A stretch of 64,000 bases of DNA from Porpolomopsis calyptriformis (Eukaryota > Basidiomycota > Agaricomycetes > Agaricales > Hygrophoraceae). Position numbers and translations under genes: made by a program. Positions 42,836-54,749 of the stretch are shown one piece after another. Position 1 is the stretch's first letter. Each line of letters starts with the position of its first letter. The stretch is taken from NCBI GenBank assembly GCA_951640195.1, contig OX621168.1, positions 1,984,001 to 2,048,000 on the forward strand. Direction: 5' to 3'. The notes beneath the pieces are model-generated. The model made no database searches. It saw only the letters and a list, made by a program, of their open reading frames with translations, and had not been told where the DNA came from.

Positions 42836-44195
42836 TCAAGGCATAGGTTCATCGTCAAAGAGCAGCAATCCTCGCCGTGTTTTGAAAAACACCATCACAT
42901 CCACGAACCCAATAAGACTGTAAAACGTCTGAAAGCCCAGCGTCTCTGCGGGTGGAGTGTTCGTTGACTTCGAGGTGAGCTGGACCACTCGCGAGACAGA
43001 CTTTGGTATGACCATTATGATATACACCAACGGGTATCTGCAGATCTCTCAGAAACACGAGCACGGATGGAACAAGAGAGATTACCCACGTAATCATGAT
43101 CAGCACCATCCTTCTTCGACGGTTTTGGTCGACATGTTTGAGCGACCAGATGGCGAGCGGGATGTACGTGCCCAAGCAGACCACCGCTGCTAACCACAGC
43201 CAGATCCATATCTCTGCAATCGAGAGACCAGCATAGGTGTTTGTTATAAAGCACCATTCCTATGGCGAATTAATATCTGAATCTGGTGTACAAATGGGCG
43301 ACGGCGTACACACCGGGGTAGGACCCATAAACCCCTGCTGTGGGTTAGAATGAGTTGCGTCTATCCCTGTTACTATTGCCAATATCAACAACCACGAGCC
43401 GAGGACCACGATGCGTGGAACGAAGAGCGATTCCATTCCAATCGACCAAAAGATTATCAAGAACGTGTGCAATGCGATTATCTGTGTCCACGATTCAGGT
43501 TACTGTCTGCCCATATCAGAACGAAAAAAAGATGCATATACAAGTGTCGTCAACGCAATCATCGAGGAGGCTATCGCCGGTAGTGTACCTTGTATCACTC
43601 CTCAGTCCAGCGGTCGATAAATATTTCACTGCCGACTCACCTTGGGCCCAACAAAGCGGCCCAACATAGACCTTGCCATCGTGTACCCACTTCGCGTTGA
43701 ATACCTCCCCGATCGCGTGCAGTAAGTTTGCCGAGAAAAGGGAGAGCTGAGGACATAATATTTAGTACGCAAAGAAGAGGGTTCAGATGACTTGCCATGT
43801 AAACATCCATTGGCAGTTTCACGAGGTTCACTGGGAACCCTTTCCGCAATCTTTGGATTACATTACTCTGAAAAACAAATGTCAGTTTCCGATCGATACA
43901 GGGCAAGGTTTAACACACCAAGACACCTGCGAAAAGATATAGCACTGCGAACAAAGACAGGAACCCTGCCGCGGTAACGAGCTGATCGAAATAAACACCG
44001 TTATTATCATACGGTTGGGCGACGAGTACGTACCGTGAGGCCGATGGTTTCCCCATGCGTGAGGCAGTGCAACATATTCGCTGGACGCATGCGATCTTCC
44101 GGGGTGCAAATGGACCCATCGGGAACGATGCTCGGGGTCGGATATGCGATAATTGAGGATGTAGCGGAAGAGGCACTGGAAGTTGAAATGGCCAT
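42836..44195 (-). CDS. 7-TM receptor-like protein, array copy 1
   Basis: Fungal seven-helix receptor-like protein of the cAMP-receptor/Git3-like kind (assignment by topology, not by a diagnostic motif). Eight exons. N-terminus SIVPDGSICTPEDRMRPANM; helix 1 LVTAAGFLSLFAVLYLFAG; loop RKGFPVNLVKLPMDVYM; helix 2 LSLFSANLLHAIGEVF; then GPLCWAQG, IALHTFLIIFWSIGM, a large loop with EWCFITNTYAGLSIAE, RRRRMVLIMIT, YPLVYIIMVIPKSVSR and helix 7 FYSLIGFVDVMVFFKTRRG. The DVYM|LSLF intron (43747-43795) has a GC donor (ATG|GCAAGT). An earlier in-frame ATG at 44276 exists, but 44195 matches the paralogues. 183 bp separates it from the divergent partner gene. Confidence 0.82.
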
Positions 44196-44378
44196 GATGC
44201 CTCGTGTTCTACGGATGTAATCGACCTTTTTAAGGATCAGGCAAGCGCTGGACGGTGTTACCGGGAGGCCGGCCAAGGGTCATCCCTTCCATTATCATTG
44301 ATGGCTGCCAGTGGAAGTGAGCGATAGCGACACCGCCACGATCATCGTGGCAGTGCTTAGTCCTTGCATCGCATCATC

Positions 44379-45073
44379 ATGACGGCCAGAATGAAGCCTC
44401 TTTCTACGAACCAGGAACGGAATTTAGTAGAGTTTCTGGATGAGAGCTTTTTGGCAATTACCCGACAGTTCAAGAAACGGTGCGTTGGCGTGTCTTGCAA
44501 TTGACATTCAAATTCAAAGACGATGGTAGCTCTCAACCCACAACTGAACTTCCAACCTTATCCTTATACTTGGATGCCATGCGTAAGGTCTTGTCATTAA
44601 TTCTACAAATACCGCCTATAGAACCGTCGGCGTCCCTACGAACCACATTCCTTCTTCGCCTGACTGGAGATGCCTTGAACTCTATTCCAGGCTACCCGCC
44701 TGATTCCAACGTCATACCTGATCTCCTTGACTGGTTGGACGATCTCGATCAGGCATGGATCTGCGTCTTGCGGTCTTGCGCATGGGATCCCGCTGCGGGA
44801 ACTAGTGTTGATCCCGTTACAGATGAGGGATTCACCCGTCGTTCGTCACCAGCGAGTCAGACGGACCGCATACGCTTGCATAGTCTTCTTGTAACCGGGG
44901 CAGCAACCCTAGAGGAGTGGCTGAATAGCTCCAAAGCAGACGATGAAAATATACAGACCGCGTTCGGGAGGCTGCGCGTTCAGGACGGGTTCCAGAACTT
45001 GTTTGCTGGAACGTTGGAAGAGATTGGGGCCTTGAGTGGTGTGGAAATGGCTGGGAGCGCCCAACAAGACTAG
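44379..45073 (+). CDS. Divergent partner protein of receptor copy 1, unrecognised
   Basis: Two exons, 44379-44479 and 44530-45073; the acceptor GGTAG at 44525-44529 restores frame (KKR|SQPTTEL), where the first AG would not. About 214 residues, soluble and helical: NLVEFLDESFLAITRQFKK, LILQIPPIEPSASLRTTFLL, LLDWLDDLDQAWICVL, GAATLEEWLNSS. No domain recognised. The same blocks recur in wrecked form at 49329, 51433 and 53640, which shows it was part of the duplicated unit. Intact codons here versus many stops there argue that this copy is under selection. Confidence 0.75.
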
Positions 45074-45891
45074 GTGTTCGCGTGTTGGTTTCTATATCTG
45101 TGGTATGTACCAGGCGTTTCACGAACCCTTCGACTGTCAGCTAAGAATCTCTCGACAGTAAGGCCGGGTTAGGATTCAGAGCACTCATATGAAGGGGTGA
45201 TGCTCGCTGCTTCTCTAAACATATTTCACGCCAGTGCGAAACAAAGGCCTAGGCTATGCCTTTCAAAAATAGTGAGGACGAGCGCCACGCAGACGATATC
45301 AGTTCATTCATCACACATCCTTACGCCTGTTCTCTGTCAGCTCGTTAAGCCTAGGCCATTTAGCATTTTACTAATCACACATGTGGCGGTTGCAACCTCT
45401 CGTCCCTTACCTCAAACTTAATTTAACCTACACCCCGGGCTGAGATCACCTACGATCCATCAATGACGAACGCGCTTCTTAAGGAAAGAAGGCGATGCTA
45501 AAGCACTTCTGCGGATACGTTGCTTTCGTGCTTATCACCGATCGCACCGCCTCGCTCGGTGCCCTCTTGGCGTCCACCCTTAACTATCGCCGATGGTTGA
45601 CTCTTTCATCTATCGCAACTGATATCGAGGTATCTGATTCTGCAAGCGACGGAGATGGTAGTGATCGATCATTGTCTAAGCAAGGGTCTGCGGATGCACA
45701 GTACAATGGCGCCACCGCGATCGATTCAATAACCAAACCGAGACGCAGGACGCAAGCCCAATATACATATTACATGTAATAATCCACCGTATCCCCAATG
45801 TATTTTATAGATCGCATTGTTCCGTATGGTCCAACAGCCCCCTCGTGGTATAAATTCTGCTTGGTTCCATGCACCAAGCATCAGGTTCTGG
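45074..45891. other. Intergenic within the receptor array
   Basis: About 800 bp. A 94-codon plus-strand ORF at 45495-45779 has a Ser/Asp-rich end but no family features. The last ~120 bp are the duplicated 3' flank of the receptor unit. Confidence 0.4.
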
Positions 45892-47276
45892 TTACACATG
45901 ATTTTCGAGACGAAATTCGTCAAAGCGTTCGTGTTCCTCGGGCGTATCGTCGAAGAGAAGCAGTCCCCTCCGCGTTTTGAAGAACAAAACGACATCCACA
46001 AATCCTATGAGGTTGTACCATACCTGGAAGCCTAGTGTCTCCGCTGGTGGAGTGTTTGTTGACTTTGTTACCAGCTGGATTACCCGGGTGACAGACTTGG
46101 GTATCACCATTATGCTGAACACCAATGGGTACCTGCACTGTCTCAGCACGCAAAAGTGGGTAGAACAGGAAGTTACCAACGCAATCATAATCCACGTCAT
46201 CCTTCGTCGCCTTGGATCCGGGTGATTGAAGGTCCAGACAGCGATCGGGATGTATGTACATAAACAGGCCGCCGCTGCTAAAAACAGCCAGATCCATAGC
46301 TCTGCAATCGAAAGGCCAGCATAGGTGTTTGTTACAAAGCACCATTCCTGTGGTAGGGTGAGATCTGAATTTGGGACATGAAGAGGCGGGCTCACTGGGG
46401 TAGGACCCATAAACCCCTGCTGTGGATGAGGGTGTGTGGCGTCTATGACTGTTACGATCAATAATATCAACAACCACAAGCCGATGACCACGAGGCGTGG
46501 GACAACAAGCGACACCATTCCGATTGACAGGAAAACCGTAAGGGATGTGTGTAATGCGATTGCCTAGGTTTATAATTCAGGTTACCGCCGGACCATATCC
46601 AAACGAAAAAAAGGATAATGTACAAGTGTCGTCAACGCAATCGCAGAAGAGGCTATCGTTGGCAGTATACCTTGTATAACTCCAATTGTAATCAAACGCA
46701 CATAACTGATTAGGCGGTAGCTCACCCTGCACCCAGCAAAGAGGGCCTGCATAGACCTTGCCATCGGCCATCCACTTCGTGTTGAATAATTGCCCCAATG
46801 CATGCAGCAAGTTTGCCGAGAAAAGAGAGAGCTGAGGATGTGATGGTTAGTACGATCCACAAAAACGAGGGTCAAGATAATTTGCCATGTAGACATCCAT
46901 TGGGTATCTCACGAGGCTGATAGGTAGTCGTCTCCGCAGTCTTAGAATCACATTGTTCTATTCGTCGCGAAAAAAAAAATTCAGATTGCGATCGATACAG
47001 GGCAAGGTTTAACACACCAAGACACCTGCGAAAAGATATAGCACTGCGAACAAAGACAGGAATCCTGTCGCGGTAACGAGCTGATCGAAGTAAATGCTAT
47101 TATTATCATACGGTTGGGCGAAGAGTACGTACCGTGAGGCCGATGGTCTCCCCATGCGTGAGGCAGTGCAACATATTCGCTGGACGCATGCGGTCTTCCG
47201 GAGTGCAAATGGACCCATCGAGAGAGATGCTGGGGGTCGGATATGCGACGGTCGCGGAAGAGGATGAAATGGCCAT
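45892..47276 (-). CDS. 7-TM receptor-like protein, array copy 2
   Basis: Same eight-exon plan as copy 1: SISLDGSICTPEDRMRPANM, LVTATGFLSLFAVLYLFAG, RLRRRLPISLVRYPMDVYM, LSLFSANLLHALGQLF, GILPTIASSAIALTTL, IALHTSLTVFLSIGM, EWCFVTNTYAGLSIAE, YPLVFSIMVIPKSVTR, LIGFVDVVLFFKTRRG. The intron after VYM (46832-46885) starts GCAAAT. The intron before YPLV is a multiple of three and leaves an open frame, which is why a longer unspliced ORF appears. The C-terminus is longer than in copy 1 (FDDTPEEHERFDEFRLENHV). Confidence 0.82.
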
Positions 47277-47680
47277 GGTTTTTCATTCTTGAAAAAATAA
47301 ATCGGCCTTGTTAAAGCACGGGTAAGCTCCCACACCACACAGCATTTTCGAGAGGTCAGGCACAGCAGTGCAAATCCATTGAATGATACTGATCGGTGGA
47401 GGCTTGGCGTTCAAAGTGTCAGGGAAGTTCCCTTATTGTCCTCCTCCTTCCCATATGTTTTAGGGTTTTGCGAGAATTTCGGGCCACGCCTTGAAAGCAA
47501 GTAGACGTACAAGGACTTGCAGAGTCGAATAGGCTCAGATACGAAAATTAAACAGCTAGTTCATATGATCATGTGACAAAAATGCAATCACTGAGGTGTA
47601 CATATTATAGTGTATCTCCGTTGTATTTTATAGGTCCAATAGTCCACATCCTGGTATAAATTCTGCTTTGTTTCCATGTA
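47277..47680. other. Intergenic within the receptor array
   Basis: Here no partner-gene relic could be recognised, unlike the other intervals. The right end is the duplicated receptor 3' flank. Confidence 0.4.
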
Positions 47681-49069
47681 CTAAGCATCTGGTTCTGGTT
47701 CCATTTGGCTTTCATGATGAAATTTGTCAAATTGCTCATGCTCCTTGGGCGCACCGTCGAAGAGAAGCAATCCCCGCCGCGTTTTGAAGAACAACACGAC
47801 GTCCACAAATCCTATGAGGTTATACAACACCTGGAAGCCGAGTGTCTCTGCTGGTGGAGTGTTTGTTGACTTTGTGACCAGCTGTATTACCCGCGTGATG
47901 GACTTGGGTATGACCATTACGCCAAACACCAATGGGTATCTGCACACGCCTCAGAACGCAAACATGGGTGGATCAGGAAGTCACCTACGCAATCATGATC
48001 CGAGCCATCCTTCGTCGCCTTGGATCCGGGTGAGTGAAAGACCAGATGGCGATCGGGATGTACGAGCATAAACAGACTATCGCTGCTATCCACAACCAGA
48101 CCCATTCCTCTGCAATCGAAAGGCCAGCATAGGTGTTTGTTACAAAGCACCATTCCTGTGGTAGGGTGAGATCTGAATTTGGGACATGAAGAGGCGGGCT
48201 CACTGGGGTAGGACCCATAAACCCCTGCTGTGGACGACGGTGTGTAGCGTCTATGCCTGTTATGATCAATAATACCAATAACCACAAGCTGATGACCACG
48301 AGGCGTGGGATGAAAAGCGACACCATTCCCATTGACCAGAAAACTGTAAGGAGTGTGTGTAATGCGATTGCCTAGGTCAGAATTCAGATCAGTGCCGGTC
48401 CACATCCAAACGAGAAAGAAAGATGGACGTACAAGAGTTGTCAACGCAATCGCCGAAGAGGCTACTGCTGGGAGTATACCTTATATCACCCGTCAGTCCA
48501 GTTTCATCACCTCATTATTAAGGCGGTAGCTCACCCTGCGCCCAGCAAAGAGGGCCTGCATAGACCTTTCCATCGCGTACCCATGGCGTGTTGAATACTT
48601 CCCCGGATGCGTGCAGCAAGTTGGCTGAGAAAAGAGAGAGCTGAAGGTAAGGTGGTTAGTGAGAGCCGCAAACCGAGGATCGATGACTTGCCATGTAGAC
48701 ATCCATTGGGAGTCTCACGAGATTGACGGGGAGTCCTTTCCTCAGTTTTTGAATCACATTATTCTGAATTAAAAAAATCAGATCGCGATCGATAAAATCC
48801 GAGGTCTGACGCACAAGGACACCTGCGAAAAGATAGAGGACTGAAAATAAGGACAAGAAGCCTGCCGCGGTGACAAGCTGATTGAAATGAGTGAAAACGT
48901 CCTTCATATGGTGGCACGACAAACATACCGTGAGCCCAATGGTCTCCCCACGCGTGAGGCAATGTAACATATTTGCTGGACGCATGCGGTCTTCCGGAGT
49001 GCAAATGGACCCATCGGGAACGATGCTGGGTGTCGGGTATGCGACGATTGTGGAAGACGATGAGGCCAT
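47681..49069 (-). CDS. 7-TM receptor-like protein, array copy 3
   Basis: Closest to copy 2. It starts MASSSSTIVAYPTPSIV at 49069, with helix 1 LVTAAGFLSLFSVLYLFAG, RKGLPVNLVRLPMDVYM, GVPFLIPRLV-type helix 4 (VSLFIPRLVVISLWLLVLL), EWCFVTNTYAGLSIAEEWVW and LIGFVDVVLFFKTRRG, and ends FHHESQMEPEPDA. Introns 1 and 2 happen to be open in frame. The intron after VYM (48641-48691) begins GCAAGT. All other donors are GT. Confidence 0.82.
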
Positions 49070-49328
49070 GGTCTTTTTTTTTTTCCTTGAGAAAATAAAT
49101 CGGCCTTCTTAAAGCATGGGGAAGCGCCTACACAGCATTTCCGAAGGCTTGGCGCCACGTCAGGCACCGCACCGCAAATTCCTTCAATTCCTTCTGTTCC
49201 GTTTAAAATATACCAATGGTTCGTGGTGGCTGGACCCCCACTACCATGCGGTGGAATCGACTTGACAATATTGCTGCGCACCCTCTACGGGAAGGGTCTG
49301 TGGCTCTGTTACCGTTTAGAATCTGTCA
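49070..49328. other. Upstream region of receptor copy 3
   Basis: Promoter side of copy 3. No ORF supported. Confidence 0.35.
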
Positions 49329-49640
49329 AGATGAAACCACTTCGACCTGTCGATGAAGGTTTGGTAGAATTCGTGGATAGGTACGACGTTGTGGGCAGTC
49401 ACTGGCCAGTACTAGGAAAGTGCGCTGCGGCCTCCTCTACAGCCAATTCTACTGGCATGCCAATCTTACAGGCACTGGTCAACCCCAGATGGCGAGAGGG
49501 CCAGCATGGGAGTAACTGGTTTCCAGCGGTTCATTGAGGGAAGGCCTGTGTCGACGGAATGAAAAGAGATGCCTCACCCGCAGCGCTTGTTCCCTCAATT
49601 GATCTCTTCGCTGGCGATTCACTCTATCCGATGTCGAGTG
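49329..49640 (+). pseudogene. Relic of the partner gene (between copies 3 and 4)
   Basis: Begins with MKPLRPVDEGLVEFVDR, aligning to MKPLSTNQERNLVEFLDE of the intact partner, and is then disrupted. The segment 49600-49640 also matches 51810-51850 beside copy 4, placing it in the duplicated unit. Confidence 0.6.
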
Positions 49641-49850
49641 ATTTAGTTTTTCAAATCACAACATTGGTATATTACTTCCGGAGGCGGTATGATGACAGAA
49701 TTTGATGCCCTAGCCAACACCGAGCACACAGGCAAGGATGACAGGCCACAGGCCAATTTATATATCACACAAAACACGAAAGGTTACAATATTCCTTCTT
49801 CCTATCAAGTCGCAATATCCAGCCCATACAATCTGGTCGGTTTGCGTGTA

Positions 49851-51282
49851 CTAAGCTTCTTTTTCCGCTTCCTCATTGATTTGTGTCTGAGTATTTTCCA
49901 ATGGCAACTGCCTGGTGGGTTCGCCGTCGAAAAGGAGTAATCCCCGTCGTGTTTTGAAGAAGACCACGACATCCACAAATCCAATAAGGTCGTAAAAGGC
50001 TTGAAAGCTCATCGTCTCGGCGGGTGGAGTGCTTGTTGATTTTATGAAGCTGATCACCCGTGTGACCGTCTTGGGTATGGTCATTATGCTGTACAGCAAT
50101 GGATATCTGCACACGCCTAAGCGCCCAAAAATGGGTAGAACAGGTAGGTTACCCACATAATCATGATCATCGTCATCCTCCTCCGGTGGTTCACGTTGGC
50201 GTGTTTGGAGGACCAGATAGCCAGTGGAATATATGTGCAAACGCAGATCATTACTGCCAACCACATCCAGATCCATTGCTCTGGGATCGTGAGATGCCAA
50301 AAGGCCTGCCTTATAAAGCACCATTCCTATGATAGGATGAGATCTAGCCATGGCGTACAGAATGACGAGGGTGTTCTTACCCCAGAAGGTCCCATAAATC
50401 CCTCTTGTGGGTCACGGTGTGATACATCTATCCCTATGATTACAATCGACGGCAACAGCCACGCGCCGATAACCACCAAACATGGGATGAGGATCGAATC
50501 CATTCCAGGAGACCAGTAGATTGTGACAAAGGTGTGCAACGCGATTGCCTGTGTCCAGGATTCGGATTAAGCCACATCAGAGAGAGAGAAAGGATGCACA
50601 TACGGATGTTGTCAATGCAATTGCGTCGGAAGATATCGTCGATACAACACCTTACACCACACTCAGTCTAAGTATCATCTAACACGTGAGCATTTACAGT
50701 AAATTGTGAATCACCTTGTGCCCAGCAGACTTGGCCTACATAGACCTTGCCATGGTGCAACCATTTCGTGTTGAATGCCTCTGCAATCGCGTGCACCAAG
50801 TTAGCTGAAAACAGGGAGAGCTGAGGGTGTAGTGATTAGCATAACTCACGAAACAAGGTTACAGCAGCCTTACCATGTAGACTTCCATCGGATGTTTGAC
50901 CAGGTTGATTGGCAATGACCTCCGCATTTTGCGAATCACATTGTTCTATTTGATATGAGGGAAATCAGTGAGGTTGCAGTTGACATCTCCCAAGGTTTGC
51001 TGACGCACGAGGACACGTGCAAAGAAGTAAAGCACTGAGAATACAGACAGGAATGCTGCCGCAGCGACAAGCTGTTTCAAACGAACTCCTTAGATTGTAT
51101 ATTACGATGAGGAGACCTACACGCACCGTGAGGCCAATAGTGTCTCGACGCGTCAGGCAATATAAAAACTTTGAGGAGACCAGGCGATCTTCCGGAGTGC
51201 AAATAGACCCATCGAGGACGATATTCGATGTGGGAGAAGGTGTTGTAGAGGGGATGTAAGTTTGTACAGGGGAATCGGCCAT
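49851..51282 (-). CDS. 7-TM receptor-like protein, array copy 4
   Basis: Second subfamily, with N-terminus NIVLDGSICTPEDRLVSSKF, RKMRRSLPINLVKHPMEVYM, LSLFSANLVHAIAEAF, IALHTFVTIYWSPGMDSILI, VSHRDPQEGFMGPSG, EWCFIRQAFWHLTIPEQWIW, YPLLYSIMTIPKTVTR and LIGFVDVVVFFKTRRG. The intron after VYM (50821-50873) has a normal GT donor (GTAAGG), in contrast to copies 1-3. The C-terminal tail is EPTRQLPLENTQTQINEEA. Eight exons in the same places as copies 1-3. Confidence 0.8.
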
Positions 51283-51432
51283 TGTGCCTGGTGTCCGAGA
51301 AATGCCGGTTGGTCTTTAAGGTAAAAGGAAGCGCCCATACGGCTTGATCCTCACAGGGCCCAGCTGCTTGATTGATTAATTTCATGATTGGCAGCGACAA
51401 CCCTACATGAGGCCATAGTGATATCGCAGTCC

Positions 51433-51780
51433 TTGTGGGTCACTGTCAAGATGAAGCTTCGTTCTCCAGGCCACAAGGAAAAATTACTAGAATTCTTGGA
51501 TCAGTGTTTGTTGGCGGATGTATGAAAGAGCAGCGGTGCTTTTGCATGTTGCAATGCGATCACTGGAACCTGGACAAAATTTCCATATCTGGGTGTATCG
51601 CGTAAATCCTTGGCTTGGCTTGTCCACAGCGTTTGAGAATATTCCTGAACATTTCTGGGGGAGAGATCCGAGCTGTGATGTGATCAGTAATTTTGATGAG
51701 ATCGCTGAAACGTCCGCATGTTGGCATATCTGAGGAAAGGGAGTAGGTGGGTGAAGTTAATTCCACTTTCATTATGGCTA
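51433..51780 (+). pseudogene. Relic of the partner gene (between copies 4 and 5)
   Basis: Starts MKLRSPGHKEKLLEFLDQ, like the intact partner's N-terminus, then degenerates. The end (51690-51770) matches the end of the 53640-54330 relic (GAGGGAAAGGGAGTAGGT-like stretch followed by GAAGTTAATTCCACT). Confidence 0.65.
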
Positions 51781-52057
51781 TAGTTGGGAATGAAGCGTCG
51801 GTCCGGAATTCAGTATGAAAGAGACCCATCGCTGGCAATTCACTTCATATACTCAGGGATTTGATTTCGAGCAACAGCAGTAATGGGTTACCATGGATAG
51901 GTGCAATAATAGCATTTCACGTATCAACAAATTGATCTTGCCATTCAAAGTCCATCGATGTTATATAGTACATGAAAGGTTACAACATTCTTTTTTCTTC
52001 CCACCAAGTCGCAGTGTTCAAGCCCTTGTGTATTAAAGTCTGTTTGATTGCCGTGTG

Positions 52058-53505
52058 CTAAACGTCGTTTGCTGCTTCCCCATTGGGTGCTCTGTGAAGA
52101 TTTTCGGATGGTAACGGCACTGTAAGTTCATCGTCGAAAAGGAGTAATCCCTGTCGCGTTTTGAAGAAGACCACGACATCCACAAATCCAATAAGGTCGT
52201 AAAATGCTTGGAAGCTCATCGTTTCCGCAGGTGGTGTGGTTTTTGATTTTACGAAGCTGATCACCCGAGTGACCGTCTTGGGTATGGTCATTATGCTATA
52301 GGCCAATAGGTATCTGCACATGCCTCAGCATACAAACGCAGATAGAACAAGGTAGGTTACCCACGTAATCATGATTATCATCAATTTCTTTGGGCGGGTT
52401 ATTTGGGCGTGATTGAAGGACCAGATAGCGAGTGGGATGTATGAACAAATGCAGATCACCACTGCCAACCACATCCAGACCCATTGCTCTGGGATCGTGA
52501 GATGCCAAAAGGTCTGCCTTACAAAGCACCATTCCTATGATAGGATGAGATCTAGCCATGGCATACAGAAGGATGAGGACGTTCTTACCCCAGAAGGTCC
52601 CATAAATCCCTCTTGTGGGTTACGGTGTGTTGCACTTATCCCTGTTATCACCATCGATGGCAACAGCCACGCACCGATAACCACCAAACATGGGATGAGG
52701 ATCGAATCCATTCCAAGAGACCAGAAGATCGTGAGGGAGGTGTGCAACGCGATTGCCTGTGTCTAGAATCCAGATTAGGCCAGAGGGAGGGAAGAGATGC
52801 ACTTACAGATGTTGTCAATGCAATCGCATCGGAACCTATTGTAGATATCACAGCTCATATCACGCCCAGTCTAAGTATCATCTAACACGCATGAGAATTT
52901 AGATAGTCAGTCACCTTGGGCCCAGCAAACTTGGCCTACATGGACCTTGCCCTCATGCAGCCATTTCGTGTTGAATGTCTCCGCAATCGCGTGCACCAAG
53001 TTGGCCGAAAACAGGGAGAGCTGAGGATGTAGTGATCCTTGTGAATCACAAAACAAGGTCCAACAGCCTTACCATGTAGACATCCATTGGATATTTGACA
53101 AGATTGACGGGCAATGATCTCCGCATTCTGTGAATCACATTGATCTATTCAGTGTGAGGACAAATAGTAAGGGTGCATTCAACAACTCCCAGAGTTTGCT
53201 GACGCACCAGGACTCGTGCAAAGAAATAAAGCACTGCGAACAAAGACAGGAATGCTGCCACAGCGACAAGCTGTTTCAAATGGAGTCGTTAGATTGTATG
53301 ACATGGTGAGGAGACCTGCACATACTGTGAGGCCAATATTGTCTCTACGGTTGAGGCAGTATAAAAATTTTGGGGAGACCAAGCGATCTTCCGGAGTGCA
53401 TATAGATCCATCAAGGGCAACATTGGATGTGGGGGAAGCTTGTGGGGGAGTGCTTATGGTAGAAGGGAGGCAAGCTCTCACAGGGGGAACGGCCATTGTG
53501 CCCAT
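52058..53505 (-). CDS. 7-TM receptor-like protein, array copy 5
   Basis: Sister of copy 4: NVALDGSICTPEDRLVSPKF, DVYM|LSLFSANLVHAIAE-type junction, ALHTSLTIFWSLGMDSILI, THRNPQEGFMGPSG, YRLLAYSIMTIPKTVTR-type helix 6 and LIGFVDVVVFFKTRQG. The intron after VYM (53021-53072) has a GT donor (GTAAGG). Start at 53505 or the second Met at 53496. Ends PSENLHRAPNGEAANDV. Confidence 0.8.
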
Positions 53506-53639
53506 TGTCCGGGAAGTGTCAATGGGCCTTTAAGGTAAGAAGAGGCGCTTGCACAGCTTGATCTTCCTAGGATCAGGCTCCTCGATCGATTTTACAGTTG
53601 GTGGCAGTGAGCCTACGTGCGAAAGCGATGGCGATATTG

Positions 53640-54330
53640 CAGTACTTGCATGCACAGTCACTGCCGAGACGAGCCTTCATCTTCCATGCTAAGAACAAAA
53701 CTTGGTAGAATTCACACGAAAGAGAAGCGGTGCTTTGCATGCTGCATTGCGACCACCGAAGCAATCCGATGACCCGGCTTATGACCCCCAGCACAAAAAA
53801 AATCTCCATACCTGGGTATAGCACACAGAGCCTTATCATCAAGCCTGCAAATACCACCTGTATAGCTCCGTCAATGTTCTCACAGACTACATCTCTTTTT
53901 CGCCTTACCTGAGACACCACGAACACCATTCCTGATCATCACCTTGGGCCTCAATATCATGCCTAAGCGTCTGGATTGGTTAGACAACCTCGACTAGGTG
54001 TGGATCTGTGTTTGCGATATTTTGTGTGAAAATTTGTTGTAGGAACCAGTGTCGATTTTACCAATCAACTAGTTGTTTGTCACCTGTGAGGTAGGCAGAG
54101 CATCGCCTTTGCTTGTCAGCAGGGAGATAAGCCTGGAGGTTCGCTTCGTGGAGCGGAAACAGGCAATGAGGCTGCGCAAAAGAAGCATGGTTCAGGGAGG
54201 TTGGAGACTTGAGCTTGGTGTGGAGTGGACAGTAATTTTAATGTGATCGCCAAAAAGATTAGTCTAACTGAAATATCAGCATGTCGATATTTCTGAGGGG
54301 AAGGGAGTAGGTACATGAAGTTAATTCCAC
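53640..54330 (+). pseudogene. Relic of the partner gene (beyond copy 5)
   Basis: Most complete of the wrecks: a SLQIPPV segment, FFALPETPRTPF, and RLDWLDNLD followed by VWICVCDILC, in the order of the intact partner (LQIPPIEPS, LLDWLDDLDQAWICVLRSC). Several stops and shifts interrupt it. The 3' part matches the relic beside copy 4. Confidence 0.75.
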
Positions 54331-54749
54331 TATGGACTGAGCCAAAAGACTACTCATCGCCTTTGTGTTCCTTGAAGCACTGGTCCCTGCCGCCAGTTCA
54401 TTGCATCTGCCAAACTGGGTTATTTGATCGGTCAACCACAACTCTGGGTACTTTTGGATGATTCAGGCAAAGCCGCCTTGGCCTGTTGGTATTCGAAGAC
54501 CTGAGTGAGAATATTTGTGCCAGCTAGGAGTGCTTGATGTTCGGAAAGGAATCAGAGCTCTGAGGCATCAGGACGATACAGATTCCAACCCGTTGTTTTG
54601 TGTTCGGCAGAGCTAACACCTTCCGAAAATAACAAGGCCAAAGCAAACAGATTTTGACGTGTATTACACAGCGGTGAATTTCTCGACGGCTTCACCGGGG
54701 CCATGGTAAATACTGATAACGAACAAAATGACCTGTCAACTCTGACCCT
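54331..54749. other. Intergenic, end of the array
   Basis: No supported gene between the last relic and the stop codon of MetAP2. Confidence 0.4.

Larger units (their letters stand above)
42836..54330. repeat. Tandem segmental duplication: five receptor units
   Basis: Five head-to-tail copies of a minus-strand 7-TM receptor gene, end-to-end spacing about 1.8-3.1 kb. Intergenic DNA is also duplicated: 45770-45900 matches 47600-47710, and 49777-49870 matches 51970-52080. Protein and flank similarity groups copies 2 and 3 together, copies 4 and 5 together, and copy 1 with 2-3. A divergent plus-strand partner gene is intact only beside copy 1. Confidence 0.9.
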
